This document shows, piece by piece, positions 1-12,494 of a stretch of 64,000 nt of DNA. The notes under the pieces are model-generated. The model did no database searches and was not told where the DNA came from. It saw nothing but the letters and a program-made list of their open reading frames with translations. Location of the stretch: the NCBI GenBank assembly GCA_027382625.1, contig JAJKFJ010022001.1, positions 49,919 to 113,918 of the forward strand, read 5' to 3'. Both the position numbers and the translations under genes were made by a program. The number at the start of each line of letters is the position of its first letter. Within the stretch, counting starts at the first letter, position 1. Origin of the DNA: Tetmemena sp. SeJ-2015. Its lineage: Eukaryota > Ciliophora > Spirotrichea > Sporadotrichida > Oxytrichidae.

Positions 1-2445
1 TAAAGACCGACAATTAATTTCATCCTAACAGCAATTCGAAGCATCAAGCAAAGCAAGACTACAATTTGAGCGCAAACTTTACCAACTCTAATTCAAAATC
101 AGTATTTCCAGGAGCTATGGGTTTTGGGAATGTTCAACCAAGTCTTGGCTAAGCTTAGACTGGCTTTCAATTCAAGCAAAGTCAAGAGGCCTTTAATCTA
201 TCGCCCATCATGAGTTCTGGCTCAAGCTTTCATCAGAGCCAGAGGAATCCTGTAGGATTGGACAACAGATAATAATTACCTCGGAATAATAATTGGCAAA
301 CACTTCCTGAGAAGGAGTAGTTTTAAACTGCCAATAACTCTTTCTCGGCTTTTCCTACTTAGATGCTCTAAGGCTAAGAGTCAAATTCAAACCCTTGTAA
401 TCTAACGAATCAAAGTAATGTGTAGGCTCATCATGGTTGCTAGATGAATAATGTTATAAATAATGGTCTCATAACTACAAAAAACATCTCTCAAGGCCAG
501 ATTTCTAGAAATAACTATCCAATGACAACTGGCAGGAAGACTTAAGCTTATCGAAGTATAATTGATTCAGCCGGGAAACCTCAGAGCTACACTTCTTTTA
601 ATCAAACGGTAGGGGCTAACTCTCAAGGCAAAGCACAATTCTAAAAGAAGCTTTTCTCTCCTTAAGACATTTCAAACACGGGAGTTTTAATGGGCGGTAA
701 TAAGATCTTATCATCTGGGAAGAACTAAGAGAAACTTCTCGATAGATTCATTCCTTGTCGCTAAGGTACCAATCTCTGGGCGAAATTTGAAGCTGCTTCT
801 TAGAAAAACGAGGAAGAAACTAAGTTCAATAAGAGATAAAGCTCACTTGCCTAATCTCTTGGACTAGATGGTGACACCTCATTTATTTCAAATTCAGGTT
901 AGACTAACTCGGCTCAGGCAGATTAATCTTAGCTGTTTAATGTGAATAGTCAGTACCCAAACATCTTCGGCAGCAGTTCAACCCTAGAATAAGTGCATGG
1001 AGTAGCTCCCTCAACACTAGCTCAAGGTGGTGATCTGAACAGGTAATAGCAAGAAGCTGCTCAGAATCTCTAAACTTATAGTACTTTGCTCGAGTAGCAG
1101 ATTTTCCCAGAGCTTGAAAGTTAAGACGATCCTATTAGCGATACCAGGAACCTTTCACTGCAAAATCAAAGTGCTGACTAATAGTGGAAAGGAAATTAGA
1201 AGAGCAGTGAAAATCAAAATACTCAGAACATACCTTAAATAGGTGGGAGGTTCAATCATAGTGCGCAAAGTGTGCTTCATAAGAAGCTCTTTAAATACAA
1301 AAGCGATGAAGGTGGTTCCAGAAAGTTCGGAGAAAACTATTTCATAAAATCATTGAATATGCAACTATCAATTTTAAAACATCGGTGTGAATCCCTATAG
1401 CTAGTTGATAAATGTAGACGAAGGATCATAGTTTAGTGCAGTTGATCTGCCTCACCGGAAAATTTCTCAACAGCCTTTTAAGGTGCTAGATGCTCCAAAC
1501 TTGCTAGACGATTTTTATCTAAACCTCCTCGACTGGTCAAGTTAGAATACACTAGCTGTAGCCCTTGGTTCATCTGTTTATGTGTGGAACTCTCTCCCCC
1601 AAATTAACTTTGCAATTGGGGTTTTAAAAACCCTAGTCAATTTTGGTCCTAAAAAGGAGGGCACCTTTGTGTGGGAGATAAAAATGGAACTATCAAAATT
1701 TGGGACGCTAACTAAACTTCCAGTGATTATGCTTTATCTTTAACTCCTCTATGAAAAGTATTAAATTTTAGATAAAAAGTGAACCCTTTCGGAAGTCAAG
1801 AGTAGTTAAAGTCGGGGAATGGTTATTGTAGCTACTGGTAGCAAAGACAAATCTATCTTGATAAGAGATGTGAGAGCTCATAACGATTATCAACTCAGAC
1901 TAGAAGGACACAAACAAGAGGTATGCGGTCTGAAGTGGAGCATGCATGAGGATGGTTAGTTAGCATCGGGAGGCAATGATAACAAGCTATTTGTCTGGCA
2001 AAATGGAAATCCTAACCCTTTAGCTAAGTTTGCTCAACACCAAGCTGCAGTCAAAGCCATTGGCTGGAATCCGCTTCATAGAGGGATCCTTGTAAGTGGT
2101 GGAGGAACAGCCGATTAGTGTATCAGGTTCTGGAACACTCAAACTCTTGCACTAAAACCTTTTTTAATATCTTTAATATCCTAATTGTTCCAGTGCACCA
2201 ATAAACTTCATAAATGCTGGCTCTCAAGTTTGCAATTTAGTTTTCAAAAAAATGAAAAAATCAGATGGTATTTAAAAAACCCAAATAACGTTGGAATATA
2301 AGCTAAAATGTTTTAGGAAACCATAAACAGCATCTCCAATTTTGAAAAAATTAAAAAATTTTTTTAATAGACATTTTTAAATTTTCGAGCTAGGACTTTA
2401 AATTTTAACATCTTCCCAAAGCCGTGCTTTCTTCCCTATCTCTAA
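1..2445 (+). CDS. FZR1: Cdh1/Fizzy-related WD40 activator of the APC/C
   Basis: Substrate-recruiting co-activator of the anaphase-promoting complex. The frame is open from base 1, so the start is at 117, at 210 or outside the window. A Ser/Asn/Gln-rich N-terminus leads to [19 protein letters not shown] (about 736-795), the conserved motif near the N-terminus of this family. Then come the Cdh1-type KLFKYKS motif (about 1288), [19 protein letters not shown] (about 1468-1530), [64 protein letters not shown] and [25 protein letters not shown] favours Cdh1 over Cdc20. A frame change at the C5 run near 1596-1600, a probable intron before 1440 and another shift near 1750-1820 are needed. Beyond 2165 the last WD repeats are only partly readable (GSQVCNLVF near 2223; [10 protein letters not shown] near 2400) and the C-terminal IR tail is not seen. 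Confidence 0.9.
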
Positions 2446-2530
2446 TGGGGCGGGGGGTCCCCCGTTTTTTTCAAAGTTTCAAAAGGAAGGGCCCCCCTTT
2501 TTTTTTTTTAGGGGAAAGGGGCTTGCCTTG
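2330..2530. other. Low-quality consensus stretch
   Basis: Dense homopolymer runs (C5, C6, G6, T7-T12, A6) in mutually complementary blocks sit where the last Cdh1 blades should be. The expected motifs appear only in shreds and in changing frames. This looks like assembly noise more than genuine sequence. Confidence 0.5.
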
Positions 2531-2656
2531 CAAATTCATTTGTCGCTAATAAACTTTTCTTATTTAAACACTTGCCTCTTGATAAACTCTATCCTACTCA
2601 TGAGTGATAATTCAACCATTTAGAAATGTGATTTAATAAATACGCATTAGTGATTT

Positions 2657-3911
2657 CATGGTCGAATAGCAAAACTCCAATACCAATAAAGGAGAAGCTT
2701 TTGAGTGTGTGGATACACTGAAACTAGTAAAGAACATAGATAGAATTGCTCCCTTTCAAATCAAAGTTGATGAAGAGATGAGCAAACACTAAAAGATTTA
2801 TCTGACAGCTTCATATCATCTAAACAAGGAGACTTAAACTAAAAGTGGAGATCTTAATCTCATACTAATTGATGAGAATCAGGAAAGGTGAATGCTTTAA
2901 ATTATTATATCGTTTATGAGGTTGGTATAGTTAGGAAGAAGTAACTATTTTGACTATGGAGTCTTAAGTATAAAAGATGAAGGATAGTCTCTCTGTAGAA
3001 AATTCAATTAGTATTCGATTGGGACTTCTGATGGGAGAATTTTAGTTGTGAACTTAGATGCAGAAGCTGTTCAAAGTTCTCTTTAATATTACTCAGATAC
3101 CTAAGAGCAAGAGATCTAAGACCTTAAGATAGAGGTAGTGTAAACTTTTTAAGTTGAGGGTCAAGAGGCAAGTGATTCAAAGGATATTTGCTTGATGCAT
3201 GACAGTTCTAAAAGTTACTTCATAGCAGGGATGCATAGTGGAAATGTTAATATATTCGACAGAGAGACTTCAAAGACTTTATACTCTTCGCCATCTCATG
3301 AATACGATGTGTGGTTTGTCCACACTTACAAAGACGACGAAAGATTATTCTACTCTTGCTCCGATGATTAAAAGCACATTAAATACGATTTGAGGATGTC
3401 GAATGACTCTGAGCTTCATAAAGTTTATACGTGCTCAAGGCATGATGCTGGAGTAACGTGGCTTTAAAAATCTAGCGAACATGAAGTATTAACTGGTAGC
3501 TACGATGGGAAACTGAAGCTTTGGGATGAAAGAAAGATGAGGTCTGAGGTTTAATGCCTCGAAACCTAAGGCAGACAGATATGGGATGTTAAGTTCAATA
3601 CTGAAGGCCACAAAAGTAATCTTAGTTTTGGAATAGCTGCAATTTACTCTTTAATTAAAATGAAAGATGATTTTATATTTTTAGAGTGCTTATCTAAAGC
3701 CATCCACGTGATAGTGTTCTCAGTTAAGCCAGACTTCTATGTGGGAAGGAGAATCAATAACGACATCACAGTTTCTTCTCAACATTTTTGTACTCTACTT
3801 ATCTAATTCAGGACGGAAAGGTTTATGTTGAAGACTGCAGATTATGATGTACCCATTATAAGTATATTTCGAGAGCTGTTTTCTATCTTGTGGGATTGCT
3901 GGAAACTCTGA
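2657..3911 (+). CDS. DPH7: DPH7-like diphthine methylesterase (WD40)
   Basis: DPH7/WDR85/Rrt2 removes the methyl ester from diphthine on elongation factor 2 in diphthamide synthesis; this role is known for the family and inferred here. The first exon encodes ECVDTLKLVKNIDRIAPF and YLTASYHLN, in register with the family's N-terminal VDT and ACGTYQL blocks. After a short GT-AG intron near 2888-2931 the frame runs through IAGMHSGNVNIFDRET, LFYSCSDDQKHIKYDLRM and the diagnostic RHDAGVTWLQ, VLTGSYDGKLKLWDERKM and RQIWDVKF, matching the RH-x-GV...TGSYDE...WDTRNM...VWRIKW series of DPH7. The start is the first ATG in the homologous frame. The last blade (about 3600-3911) is poorly conserved in any frame, so the stop at 3909-3911 is provisional. 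Confidence 0.75.
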
Positions 3912-3995
3912 GCATTATCATTATTCTAAAACGGTATTTATTAACGTGTAAACTGCAAATAGTTGGTTAATGTTAATTTTTATGTTGAGTCAAAG

Positions 3996-6499
3996 ATGTC
4001 TCAGCAGTCTCTGATGGGAGCAAGCTCCTCACTCTAAAACTTTGAACTAAATGGCCTCTCAGGAAAGAAAGCCAGTTCTTATTAGAACAGACTGCCAGAT
4101 GGTTAAACCGATGGAGCCATGCACATCGTTAACAACAGCTTCAGTGATCTGCAGGGAGGAGCAAGTAGAGCCCAGGAGATTGAGGAGGAGTACGATGAGG
4201 AGGAAGAAGAGGAAAGCAGCAACCAAGAAGAAGTAGACTAGGAAGATGTTGAGGACAGTGACGACCAGACCACTGGCTAGAATCAGCAGTACACTTCTTC
4301 CAAGGAGCAGCAAAGCTCTACCAACAACAGAGGGCAGACAAGTAGTGATAATTAAAGCGAGGAGGAGGACAAGGAAGAGAGCATACAGGTCAAATCCACT
4401 AACGAGAAGCAGGAGAAGAGTGAGCAGCGCAGGAAGAGCAGCAAGAAGAGCAGCCAGAGCAAGAAAAAGTAACAGTAGCAGCAGAGGGTGAATAATCTAC
4501 AGAATGAACTGTAAGTTGACTCGCCTCAACTTCATCAAGATCCTTCCTTCCACAGAGATCAAATCTCCAAGGAACTCTTCAGGAATGGTAAAATTATAAT
4601 CAAGAGTATTTGATAATTGAATGTGAACAGACTAAATGAGAGCAGTGCTAGATCCTCCTTGGATTTACACAACGTGAATGACTCCACGCATTTGAGAGCA
4701 GAGTCTTTTAACTCTACTCTTACAAAAGATTTAAACTAAAGAGCTTTTAAATATGCTCATCATTATATTTTTCTCTGCTAGACAAGAAGCAATTTGATTC
4801 GAAGCAGGTGATAGATGAACAATATTTATTTTCTCTATATTTACTTTAATTGATATCCACAAAGCATCAGCACTACTTCCCAGAGTAAAACATGGCAAAG
4901 GGTGGAGATATGAAGAATCAGAGAAAGCAGAAGTCTCATGGCAAACTACTCTCTAAGCAAGCTCAGTAAATTCAGAAAGTTCAAACTGCAAGCTACTTTG
5001 AGGATAGCCAAAATGCTGGAGAGTTGGATATAAGCCAGCTGAGACAAAATGAGTTATCTCAAATGGAAAATTCTCTAAAATTAGAAGCTGGTGCAAATAA
5101 ACTTCCTGCAGATATTAAATCAAAGGGAAGGAACTAACTCTTTATAAAAATTGTTAAGTCTTATTTTCTCATTCTAGAATTTATTCTTTATTGAGGAGGG
5201 ACTTGAAATAAATGAGGAGGTGAAGCAGTAATTCCAATCCGTATCACCCTCTCAAGGAATAGAGAAGGTGATAAACACTTCACAGCTTGCATTCAGTGAA
5301 AAAGATGATTAAAGCAACTTCCTCTCCTCGCAGATGATGCAGGGCAAGTCTTAGTTCAACCAACTGGTCAAGCTAGAGAAGGGAGCTTTAAGAGAACTAG
5401 ATGAAGGTGAGGAGGATGGAGAGTTTGAAATTGGGGCAGGCACTGTTGTCTATCCCAAAGAAGAGCATAATTAAGTTTTAAAGAGCAGAAAGAGTTAATC
5501 AAGCTGTCATCGAGGCGAAACCAGAATAAACTAGAGCAGCAGTAGTCTGCAGAAGAGGAAGAGGGAAATGACTACTATGGCACCAAGGCAGTTGTCTCTC
5601 TGAATCATCAATTGCAAGGAAAGGCAAAGAAGGGAGCCAATACTAGGCACACAGCTAAATAGTAACTTGCCTCAGGGGTTACTAATCAAGGTAGCTTCTT
5701 GGAAGATGGAAAGCTAGGAGCCTCAGCTATTGCAGGTCTGGTCTCTCATGGAACCTCCAATCAGAGTCTGATAAATGAATTCGAGTTCGTTTTAATTATC
5801 AGAGGAGCTAAAACTCGAAGCATAACTTGGGCGATGAATACGATTCCTACACTCAATCCAAGAAACAGATCACTCCTGTGGGTAGTCAAAATCCTAAGAG
5901 CCAAGCCTCCATCAACAAAAAGACCATCACTAGCAATAACAATTTGAAATGTATGCTATCTATAAGTTTCTTTGCTTTAAGTTAAACTTCTTTGAGGAAG
6001 AAGAGGTGAAGGAGGACAGGAGCTTCAACGACTTAGAAGAGAACTAGGAAGATAACAATGAACTAGTTATCAAGAGTCCCTCTATTCAACCTAATGGAGG
6101 TGAGCGTCTTGATGCCTTTTAGCAGCTCAGGAAAAAGATAGAGAGCCAGAAGCAAAGTGAGAAAAAAACTATTGCTTACACATTAAATTTCAAAGTTAGA
6201 TGCAATCGCATGTTACGCTATAGTAAGCTGACTCAAGGACGCTAAATGCAGTAGCGAAGCAAATGAACAGCAAGGATAGTGAAAATCGAAGGTAGCAGAT
6301 GCTATCTAACCCTCTAACTGGATAAATATCAGAGAAGGAAGGTGCCAGCTCAGGGGAGGAAGAGCAAATGAGCAGCATAGTTGTTAATGATAGGTCCAAG
6401 GGAGGTATGAGTAAGCGCCTTAATAGAAATAATCTTAACCCAGACGAGAAGTTTTCACTTACTCTCGGATCTAATTTATCAAAGTTTGAGTTTTAATGA
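3996..6499 (+). CDS. Acidic, Gln/Ser/Lys-rich protein of unknown function
   Basis: Not recognised. The first exon begins MSQQSLMGASSSLQNFE and holds a Glu/Asp tract (about 4160-4260) followed by mixed Lys/Ser/Gln sequence ending in a poly-Gln written mostly as TAA/TAG. A GT-AG intron lies near 4588-4630. A later exon encodes DKKQFDSKQVIDEQ (about 4783) and runs in frame into MAKGGDMKNQRKQK (4892), so I treat both parts as one gene. Further exons encode EEGLEINEEVKQQ (about 5190), EEGNDYYGTKAVVSLNHQL (about 5550), GDEYDSYTQSKKQITPVG (about 5830), RSFNDLEENQEDNNELV (about 6020) and a C-terminus ending in SLTLGSNLSKFEFQ before TGA. No domain is visible; most of it is probably disordered. It could be two genes, with a second start at 4892. 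Confidence 0.55.
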
Positions 6500-6809
6500 A
6501 TGAATGTTTATTGCTGGATAAAATGAGAGCTTTCTACAGGAATGAGCAATCCTTCCAAAGTTGATAATAAGTTCGTGGCACACAGACCAACTATAAATTA
6601 CACTATCTAACTATAAGTGATAATGTTGAGACCGTTTATTTTGTGAAATTTTCTCTTTTTTCAATTCAACTCTAAACCCCCTTTAAGAAGTTCTTCTCTA
6701 TTTAAAGGCCAGATTTTAAATTCGAAATTCAAAAGATATCACCATTCAGTCCATTGAGTTTTTAAAATTATCATCTTAAACTTTTAATAACACTATCAAC
6801 TTTAGATAA

Positions 6810-9363
6810 ATGGAGGCAAGAATACCCTCAATTCACACTCCTTATGAGGAATCGGCAGACAAGAAGTACGAGATATTTATGGACTGGTGCTTTAAGAATG
6901 GAGTTAAGATCCCTAAGCTCGAGTACCCAGCTATGTTTGAGCATGGATTAGTGGGAGTCAGAGCCAATGAAGAGATAGAACACAGAGAAGCATTTTTGTA
7001 TGTGCCTTTCAAGTTGCTGATTACCATGGAGGTTGCCCATAACCACAAACTTGTTGGACCATGTTTTCAGAGAGAATATGCAGCTGTTTTTAAATTAAAT
7101 GCCGAAAGTGTTCTTATGCGATTTTATCTTCTGTTCTCGAAAGAGCATGACGATTATGAGCAGTTAACACTTGCAGTATTCATGTTATACGAATATCAGA
7201 AAGGTTATGGCTCATTCTGGTTTCCCTACCTGAATCTGCTGCCCGACGTCGAGTTCTTCTGCAACTGGTCTTTGTCAGACCTGGCTGTAATAGATGACTA
7301 TGATTTAATTGTTTCATTATAATTGACCCAGAGCTGGCATCTGAGACGAAGTCTTATAAGAGAGATGTAGGAGTTAGAGTGGCGAGAAGTAGAACTCGTG
7401 CTATTGTAATACCCTCAGCATTTCTCTCCGTAGCTTGTGGACCGCGCCTTGTTCATGAGAATCTTCGCTCAGGTATGCAGTCGCTGCTTTGGTTGGGGAC
7501 TGCCTACCACGGCTATGATTCCCATGGCTGACAATTTTAACCATTCTCACATCACCATCATCAACGAGACTATTTGCAAGCCATTGCAGCTGATTGGTGA
7601 TCAATCTACAAAGTACTTCACCAAGGACAAATTTATGAACAACTACGAGCACATATTCACCACTGAGGAGATTCAAGAGGCATCTCACTAACTAGGCAAC
7701 AGCAGTCTACCATCTTTTAATGTACTCGGCCGCTTTGATAGACAAAGATATCTAGCCAATAAAGAACGACTAAGTGTGCAGAACTGGAAGAAGCTTGATT
7801 TAGCAGGAGGGGACACAACTGTGGGAACTACCTTACATGGAGGAAGCCTATGAGGAAGACAATGACACAGAGGAAGAAGATGAGGATGAAGAGGGAGGAC
7901 ACTTTAGTGATGGCGAGGAGAGGAAAGAAGAGCCTGCTTCATCCCAGAAAAGTAACATTAAGAGCCTAGGGTAAAGAATAGGAGCTGATAAACTTGCTGA
8001 AGATCTCATCAATCCTAAAAAGGGTTTTAAGTTCTTCATCGAGCAAGAGCAAATGGTTTAAAAATAGGTGCATCTCTGAATGAAGTTATAATAATTCATC
8101 AGTCTAGAGAAGCGAATTAGAGCGAACTGTTTAATCAGAAGAAAGCAATAGAAGTTTGGCAAGTACGAATATCAGCAGTCTCAAAGACCAACTTAGCCAT
8201 ATTACATTGGGTGTAGATAGCTCTAACTCTTTAGTACCTCTAAATGAAGTAGACGAAGACATCGATTATAACTACGAAGAGGAAAATTAAGAATGTAGAG
8301 TGATTAAATATCTTATGTGAAATTTCAGCTGGTACGATGACGAAACCATGAGGGACTCCACTTACTTTGTGCTAGTTAACTGTGAGCGCAAGACTATCAA
8401 GAAGGGAGAGCAGGTCTTTTACTGCTATGGCAAGCGCTCTAACGCTTTTCTCTTGCTCAAGTAAGTACTAAAGCCCCTCCTATTTTCTCATGGCTTCTCT
8501 AAGGATTTCCTTATAGTTACGGGTTCTGTATTCCTGACAACAAGTACGACAGTTTTATCTTCAGAGTGAAGCTGAACGTGAACATTACAGCTGAAGAAGA
8601 CCACAGTGACTACTCTCTTCTCATTCCCGACCCAGCAAACGAGGATGATGTGCTCTGTGCAGAAGAGATAAGACTGAAGTTCGATTAGTTGAACGAGGTG
8701 CTGTTGGGCTATCTGCGCACGATCTTCCGCACTTACTATCAGCACAAGCTCATCTCAGACAACTTCTCTAACTACCACTAGGTAGCAAAGGAGAGCGGAG
8801 TGAGTGGACTGCTTCTCACCAAGCCTAAGAGCATCGAATATGAGATCTTCATCTTCAAGCGCTACCTTGGCTTGATGGAGTTCCTCAAATACTAGAGAGA
8901 GAAGAACTCATCACTTGAACAAGACCTCCTGCTTCTTAGCTAGCCAGAGCTCTCTTACTAATCTACACCATATATTACTTTTAAGTTATATTCGTGTCAA
9001 ATGATGATAATCAAAGTTTGGAATTCAATACAGACTGGAAAAGAAGAAGATCATCAGGTCTAACATTGATCTCGCAAACCACATTCTCAAGATCCTTTAC
9101 GCAGTTAGAGACTCCCTCACATCTCCCACTAAGTCAACTCTCTCTAAAATTCTCTTAATATTACTAACCAATTTAAATATCTCTCTGGGGAGGAATTTAA
9201 AGCACTCTACCTCTCATAAACTGATATGGAAGCTCAGGGAAAATACAAGGAATGGATTCTAACATCTGAATTTGACCTGGAAGAGTAGTTCTTCTACAAA
9301 AGGCTTCAATTAAAAGGCTACTTCAAGGATCTAGCCTCACTGGTAGGCATTACTTCAGAATGA
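6810..9363 (+). CDS. SET-domain lysine/histidine methyltransferase (SETD3/RuBisCO-LSMT type)
   Basis: The start MEARIPSIHTPYEESADK is followed by WCFKNGVKIPKLEYP, then VGVRANEEIEHREAFLYVP, the family's first SET strand with 'bright' residues. The FGWGLPTTAMIPMADNFNHSH segment (7480-7550) carries the NHS motif, and FYCYGKRSNAFLLLKYGF (about 8417-8525) is the second SET signature that completes the cofactor site. Next comes a C-terminal RuBisCO-LSMT-like substrate-binding region (8540-9363) ending LASLVGITSE before TGA. Between the two SET signatures lie nearly 900 bases, including a Glu/Asp block (7850-7940), far more than the few dozen residues usual for the family. Several short introns and frame changes occur (near 7320, 7840, 8070-8330, 8460-8510 and 8940-9000). 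The substrate is unknown; relatives modify actin His, histones or other cytosolic proteins. Confidence 0.85.
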
Positions 9364-9601
9364 AGAATCCACACATTAAGTAATGAATAAAGCATTCACA
9401 ATACTTTATGACTTTTTAAAGTAGGTAATACATAATATTCTATGTTTTATAGCATTTCTTTTAAGTTACGGCTTTAAATGCTGATATTTAATGTTTGTCT
9501 TAGAAAATCCTCATAGATCGAGGGAAATAAAGTAATGATGTATTCTAGTTGCCTATTGGCTTATTAAGTTTAATTATCATGCATATTATGATCAATCATT
9601 T

Positions 9602-11130
9602 TCATTACAAAACTAAGCTTCCATAGTTGCTCACCCCGCAAACCTCGCGCATGTAAAATTAGAAAGATGCTCTCATCGTATTTATCTTGCAATGTACATA
9701 CGCTTGATCTCGTACATCCTAGTCTATTTGTTGAAGTCGCAAATCTATTCTAAGATCCTCTTCACTGGCTCTCTAGGCTATTTCAAAGCATCCTATGCCA
9801 AAATTATTTATCTTTAATTAAAGCTCTTATTAATCCTAGACCTGCTCAATTTGATAGCTGCTTTGATACTTGTAGAGTGTGAATATGCTCTCCTTGAGAT
9901 CGTCTTACTCCATAGCAACTCTACGATCTGCAGGCTCGTGTCTACCTCTTGAGTCTCTGCTTTCATCCAAGTCGAAGTAAGAATTCTACAGAATCTTAGA
10001 GAGCCAAAAAATGATTAATAGGGGATGAGATTATAAGTAAATCTTTTGAGGCGGCTCGAGCATCTTCTCAACCTTGACTGCTTCATGAACCTCGTCTGCT
10101 AGGAAGACTTTCTACTGTGGCATGAGTTGAAGAGTCTATGTTATTTTGCTCTTGAGCTTTGCCTTGCCGAGTCTTCTCGATCTCACGTCTTATTAAACTT
10201 GCAATTGAAAGAGGAGTAGACTGAAAGAAAGATCCTAAGAATGAAGGTTTATCTTCTAAGAAGGAATCTGTGCTGATTTTAGTGTTATTCAGTCAAGTCA
10301 TGGCATTTGAAGGAGAAGAAATTCTCTGACTGTTCAAAGGAACGCTTTTGCCCCACCTACTTTACAGCACGAACGTACATTTCCGGGGTCGTTCACAAAT
10401 ACAATGTTTAGAAGAAGCATTCTTTGATCTAAGAAAAGGGAAATTAAATTGAATTTTACTTTAGATTGAGCCTTCCTTTTGTTGGATAATGACTTCCCCT
10501 AGTTCCATTTAATTTTCAAATGCGTCTGGGTTCTAATAGATATGACGCATCTAAGTTGGCACCCTGAAGAAGTATATGTCTCCATCGCGCGGGTATAGTC
10601 TTCTTCTATCCCCTCCACCTGCATTCTAAAATAACTGCTTTTAAAACTCTAAGACTATTAATCTTGGAAGGCTTGTTCTAATAGTTAGGCTAATTTTGAG
10701 AATAACCTTAGCTCTATCCTTGCTTGTTTCTGTCTCTGATCTAGATACTCTGATCATATTGGAATTACGCATTCTGCTACTGCTGTTGGTGATAGTTATT
10801 GCCACCAGGGGTTGCCATGCTAATGACTCGCTGGAAACTTGCACGCTACTCGGGATCGCTATTGTCAAAATTGTGGTACTTGCTTTACTGATGGCCTGCT
10901 ATTTCACCTTACTCTATAATATTCACACCCACTCAAACTAATATAGACAAATTAAAAACTATGAGCTTGGATGGCTTGCCCTCATCAGCTTGAGATTCGT
11001 CGACGCCCCCGAACAAAAAGTTGATCTCATCGTCCTCCTCTCCAGCTTTTGAGTTAGAGTTCGCAGCTTATAGGTCCCTGTCAGATAAGTTGTTGCTCCA
11101 GTGTTGTTGTTTTTGCTCGTACTAACTCAT
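9602..11130 (-). CDS. Uncharacterised Gln-rich protein
   Basis: Not recognised. On the minus strand the ATG at 11128-11130 opens MSQYEQKQQHWSNNLSDRDL with an acidic EEDDEINFLFGGVDES stretch. A short GT-AG intron near 10940-10962 follows. The next exon encodes MATPGGNNYHQQQQQNAQFQ, then GDIYFFRVPTQMRHIYQNPD and ELGEVIIQQKEGSIQ (about 10500). Another intron (about 10440-10470, ending CTTAG on the minus strand) precedes KNASSKHCICERPRKCTF (about 10380-10430), a short Cys-containing segment. The last exons encode YFDLDESRDSRGRHEPADRR and EEDLRIDLRLQQIDQDVRDQ and end SNYGSLVLQ before TGA at 9602-9604. It converges on the SET gene with a gap of about 240 bases. The middle exon order near 10020-10320 is uncertain. 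Confidence 0.55.
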
Positions 11131-12494
11131 TTTTATATTATAAAACCTCAATCAAATTAATCTCACTATGATTCTTAACTCTCCTTTACATTTGTATTAA
11201 AAATTTCGTTCCTTATGATCATAATTTTCAGAAGAATTTATCTATTATCTTTGGCGAATCGCTGAACAAAACCTAGATAATAAAATTTAATGCAAACTCT
11301 GACTCTTCAACTGGTGAACACTCTTGCTGGCTAACAAGTACTCTTTAATCTGAATGGCAATCAATACAAAATAATTTGAGATTAATTTTTAAATATAAAT
11401 ATAAGGGAATGGCAAGATACGCATCAACTATTGCTTACAAATGAGCTCCAAAGATCTACCAAGACTTAAATTAATCAAAAAATACAAAATAGTCTATCTT
11501 TAAAATACACCTATATAAATATCTACACACTTATAATAATTTTTATATTTATAGTATCACATTACTTTATTTTTATAATTTGTTATTTGTTTTGAACAAG
11601 ATTTCATTTATTAAGGGCAGAGATAAAATAATTAAGCAGTTTAATATGTTTAATATAATATATCTGCTTCCAGATTGGCATAATTAATTTAATAACTCCC
11701 TCCAAGGACTCTCAGCCTTCTCTCTGCATCTACAACAAAGATCAACCTTTAAATCTGTCCCTGTGCATTCAGAACTCGCTTGTAACAGAAGAGAGACTCC
11801 TTCAGCAGAATTCTCGCTATTTAATTTCGGGGGAGGAAGGTTTGAGATTAATTTAAAATATTCTTTAACATCCTTAAAATTAAATTATTAGACAGAGGGT
11901 GGACACAGCTAGTTGCAAAGATAAATCAAAGATAACGCGATATCTAAATCTTAATTAAAATAATAATCATGAATTATTTGCAAATTAATGCTCATGCTTA
12001 TCATAAAGAATTTTATATTGATGGTGATATCTTGGATATCAAATGCTGAATTGTTAATATCCAAATAATTTAAGAACTTAAGCACAGGTACTCTTTGTAA
12101 TCAAACTGGAACTACAATAATTTTATACACACGCTTAAAAAGTCTCTAATTTATTTATTGGAGTGAGGTTTTATAATCAGATTCTATTAGATTGTTAACT
12201 TAAGTTCTTGTTTGATCCAACAAATTTAATTCGCGTCTACTAAAAAATTCAAAATTTATCATCATTCATTCATTCATTCTAAGATCGTTTATCAATTTTT
12301 TTAAAAATATTCTACTAGAAGAAGAAATCTTGACTAACTTATTGATAAGATTCAATAAATATATTTTTGACATGTATCTTTTGGAATATATTTTTTTTCC
12401 TTTTTTTAGCAATAATCATAATTTAAGTAAAAATAATAAAGCTATTCGTAATTGCATAATCGATTAAGAGTGTGTGTACGCTATAATTTCAGCT
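11131..12494. other. AT-rich region with weak coding signals only
   Basis: Mostly AT-rich. Two fragments may be coding. A short plus-strand ORF at 11291 begins MQTLTLQLVNTLAGQQ and ends at a TGA about 30 codons on. On the minus strand (about 11660-11850) a less AT-rich patch reads ILLKESLFCYKRVLNAQG and FVVDAERRLRVLGGSYQI. Because TGA is rare in AT-rich DNA, open frames here mean little, and I could not join either fragment to a gene. Confidence 0.3.
12264..12279. repeat. (ATTC)4 microsatellite
   Basis: Four perfect ATTC units lie in AT-rich intergenic DNA upstream of the small gene at 12495. Confidence 0.9.

Noticed and set aside
4059..4313. Leu-rich minus-strand ORF that looks like a membrane protein
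   Set aside because: It is the antisense of the Glu/Asp tract of the plus-strand gene at 3996.
10696..10941. Hydrophobic plus-strand ORF resembling a small membrane protein
   Set aside because: It is the antisense shadow of a Gln-rich minus-strand exon (MATPGGNNYHQQQQQ) whose codons read as Leu/Val on the other strand.
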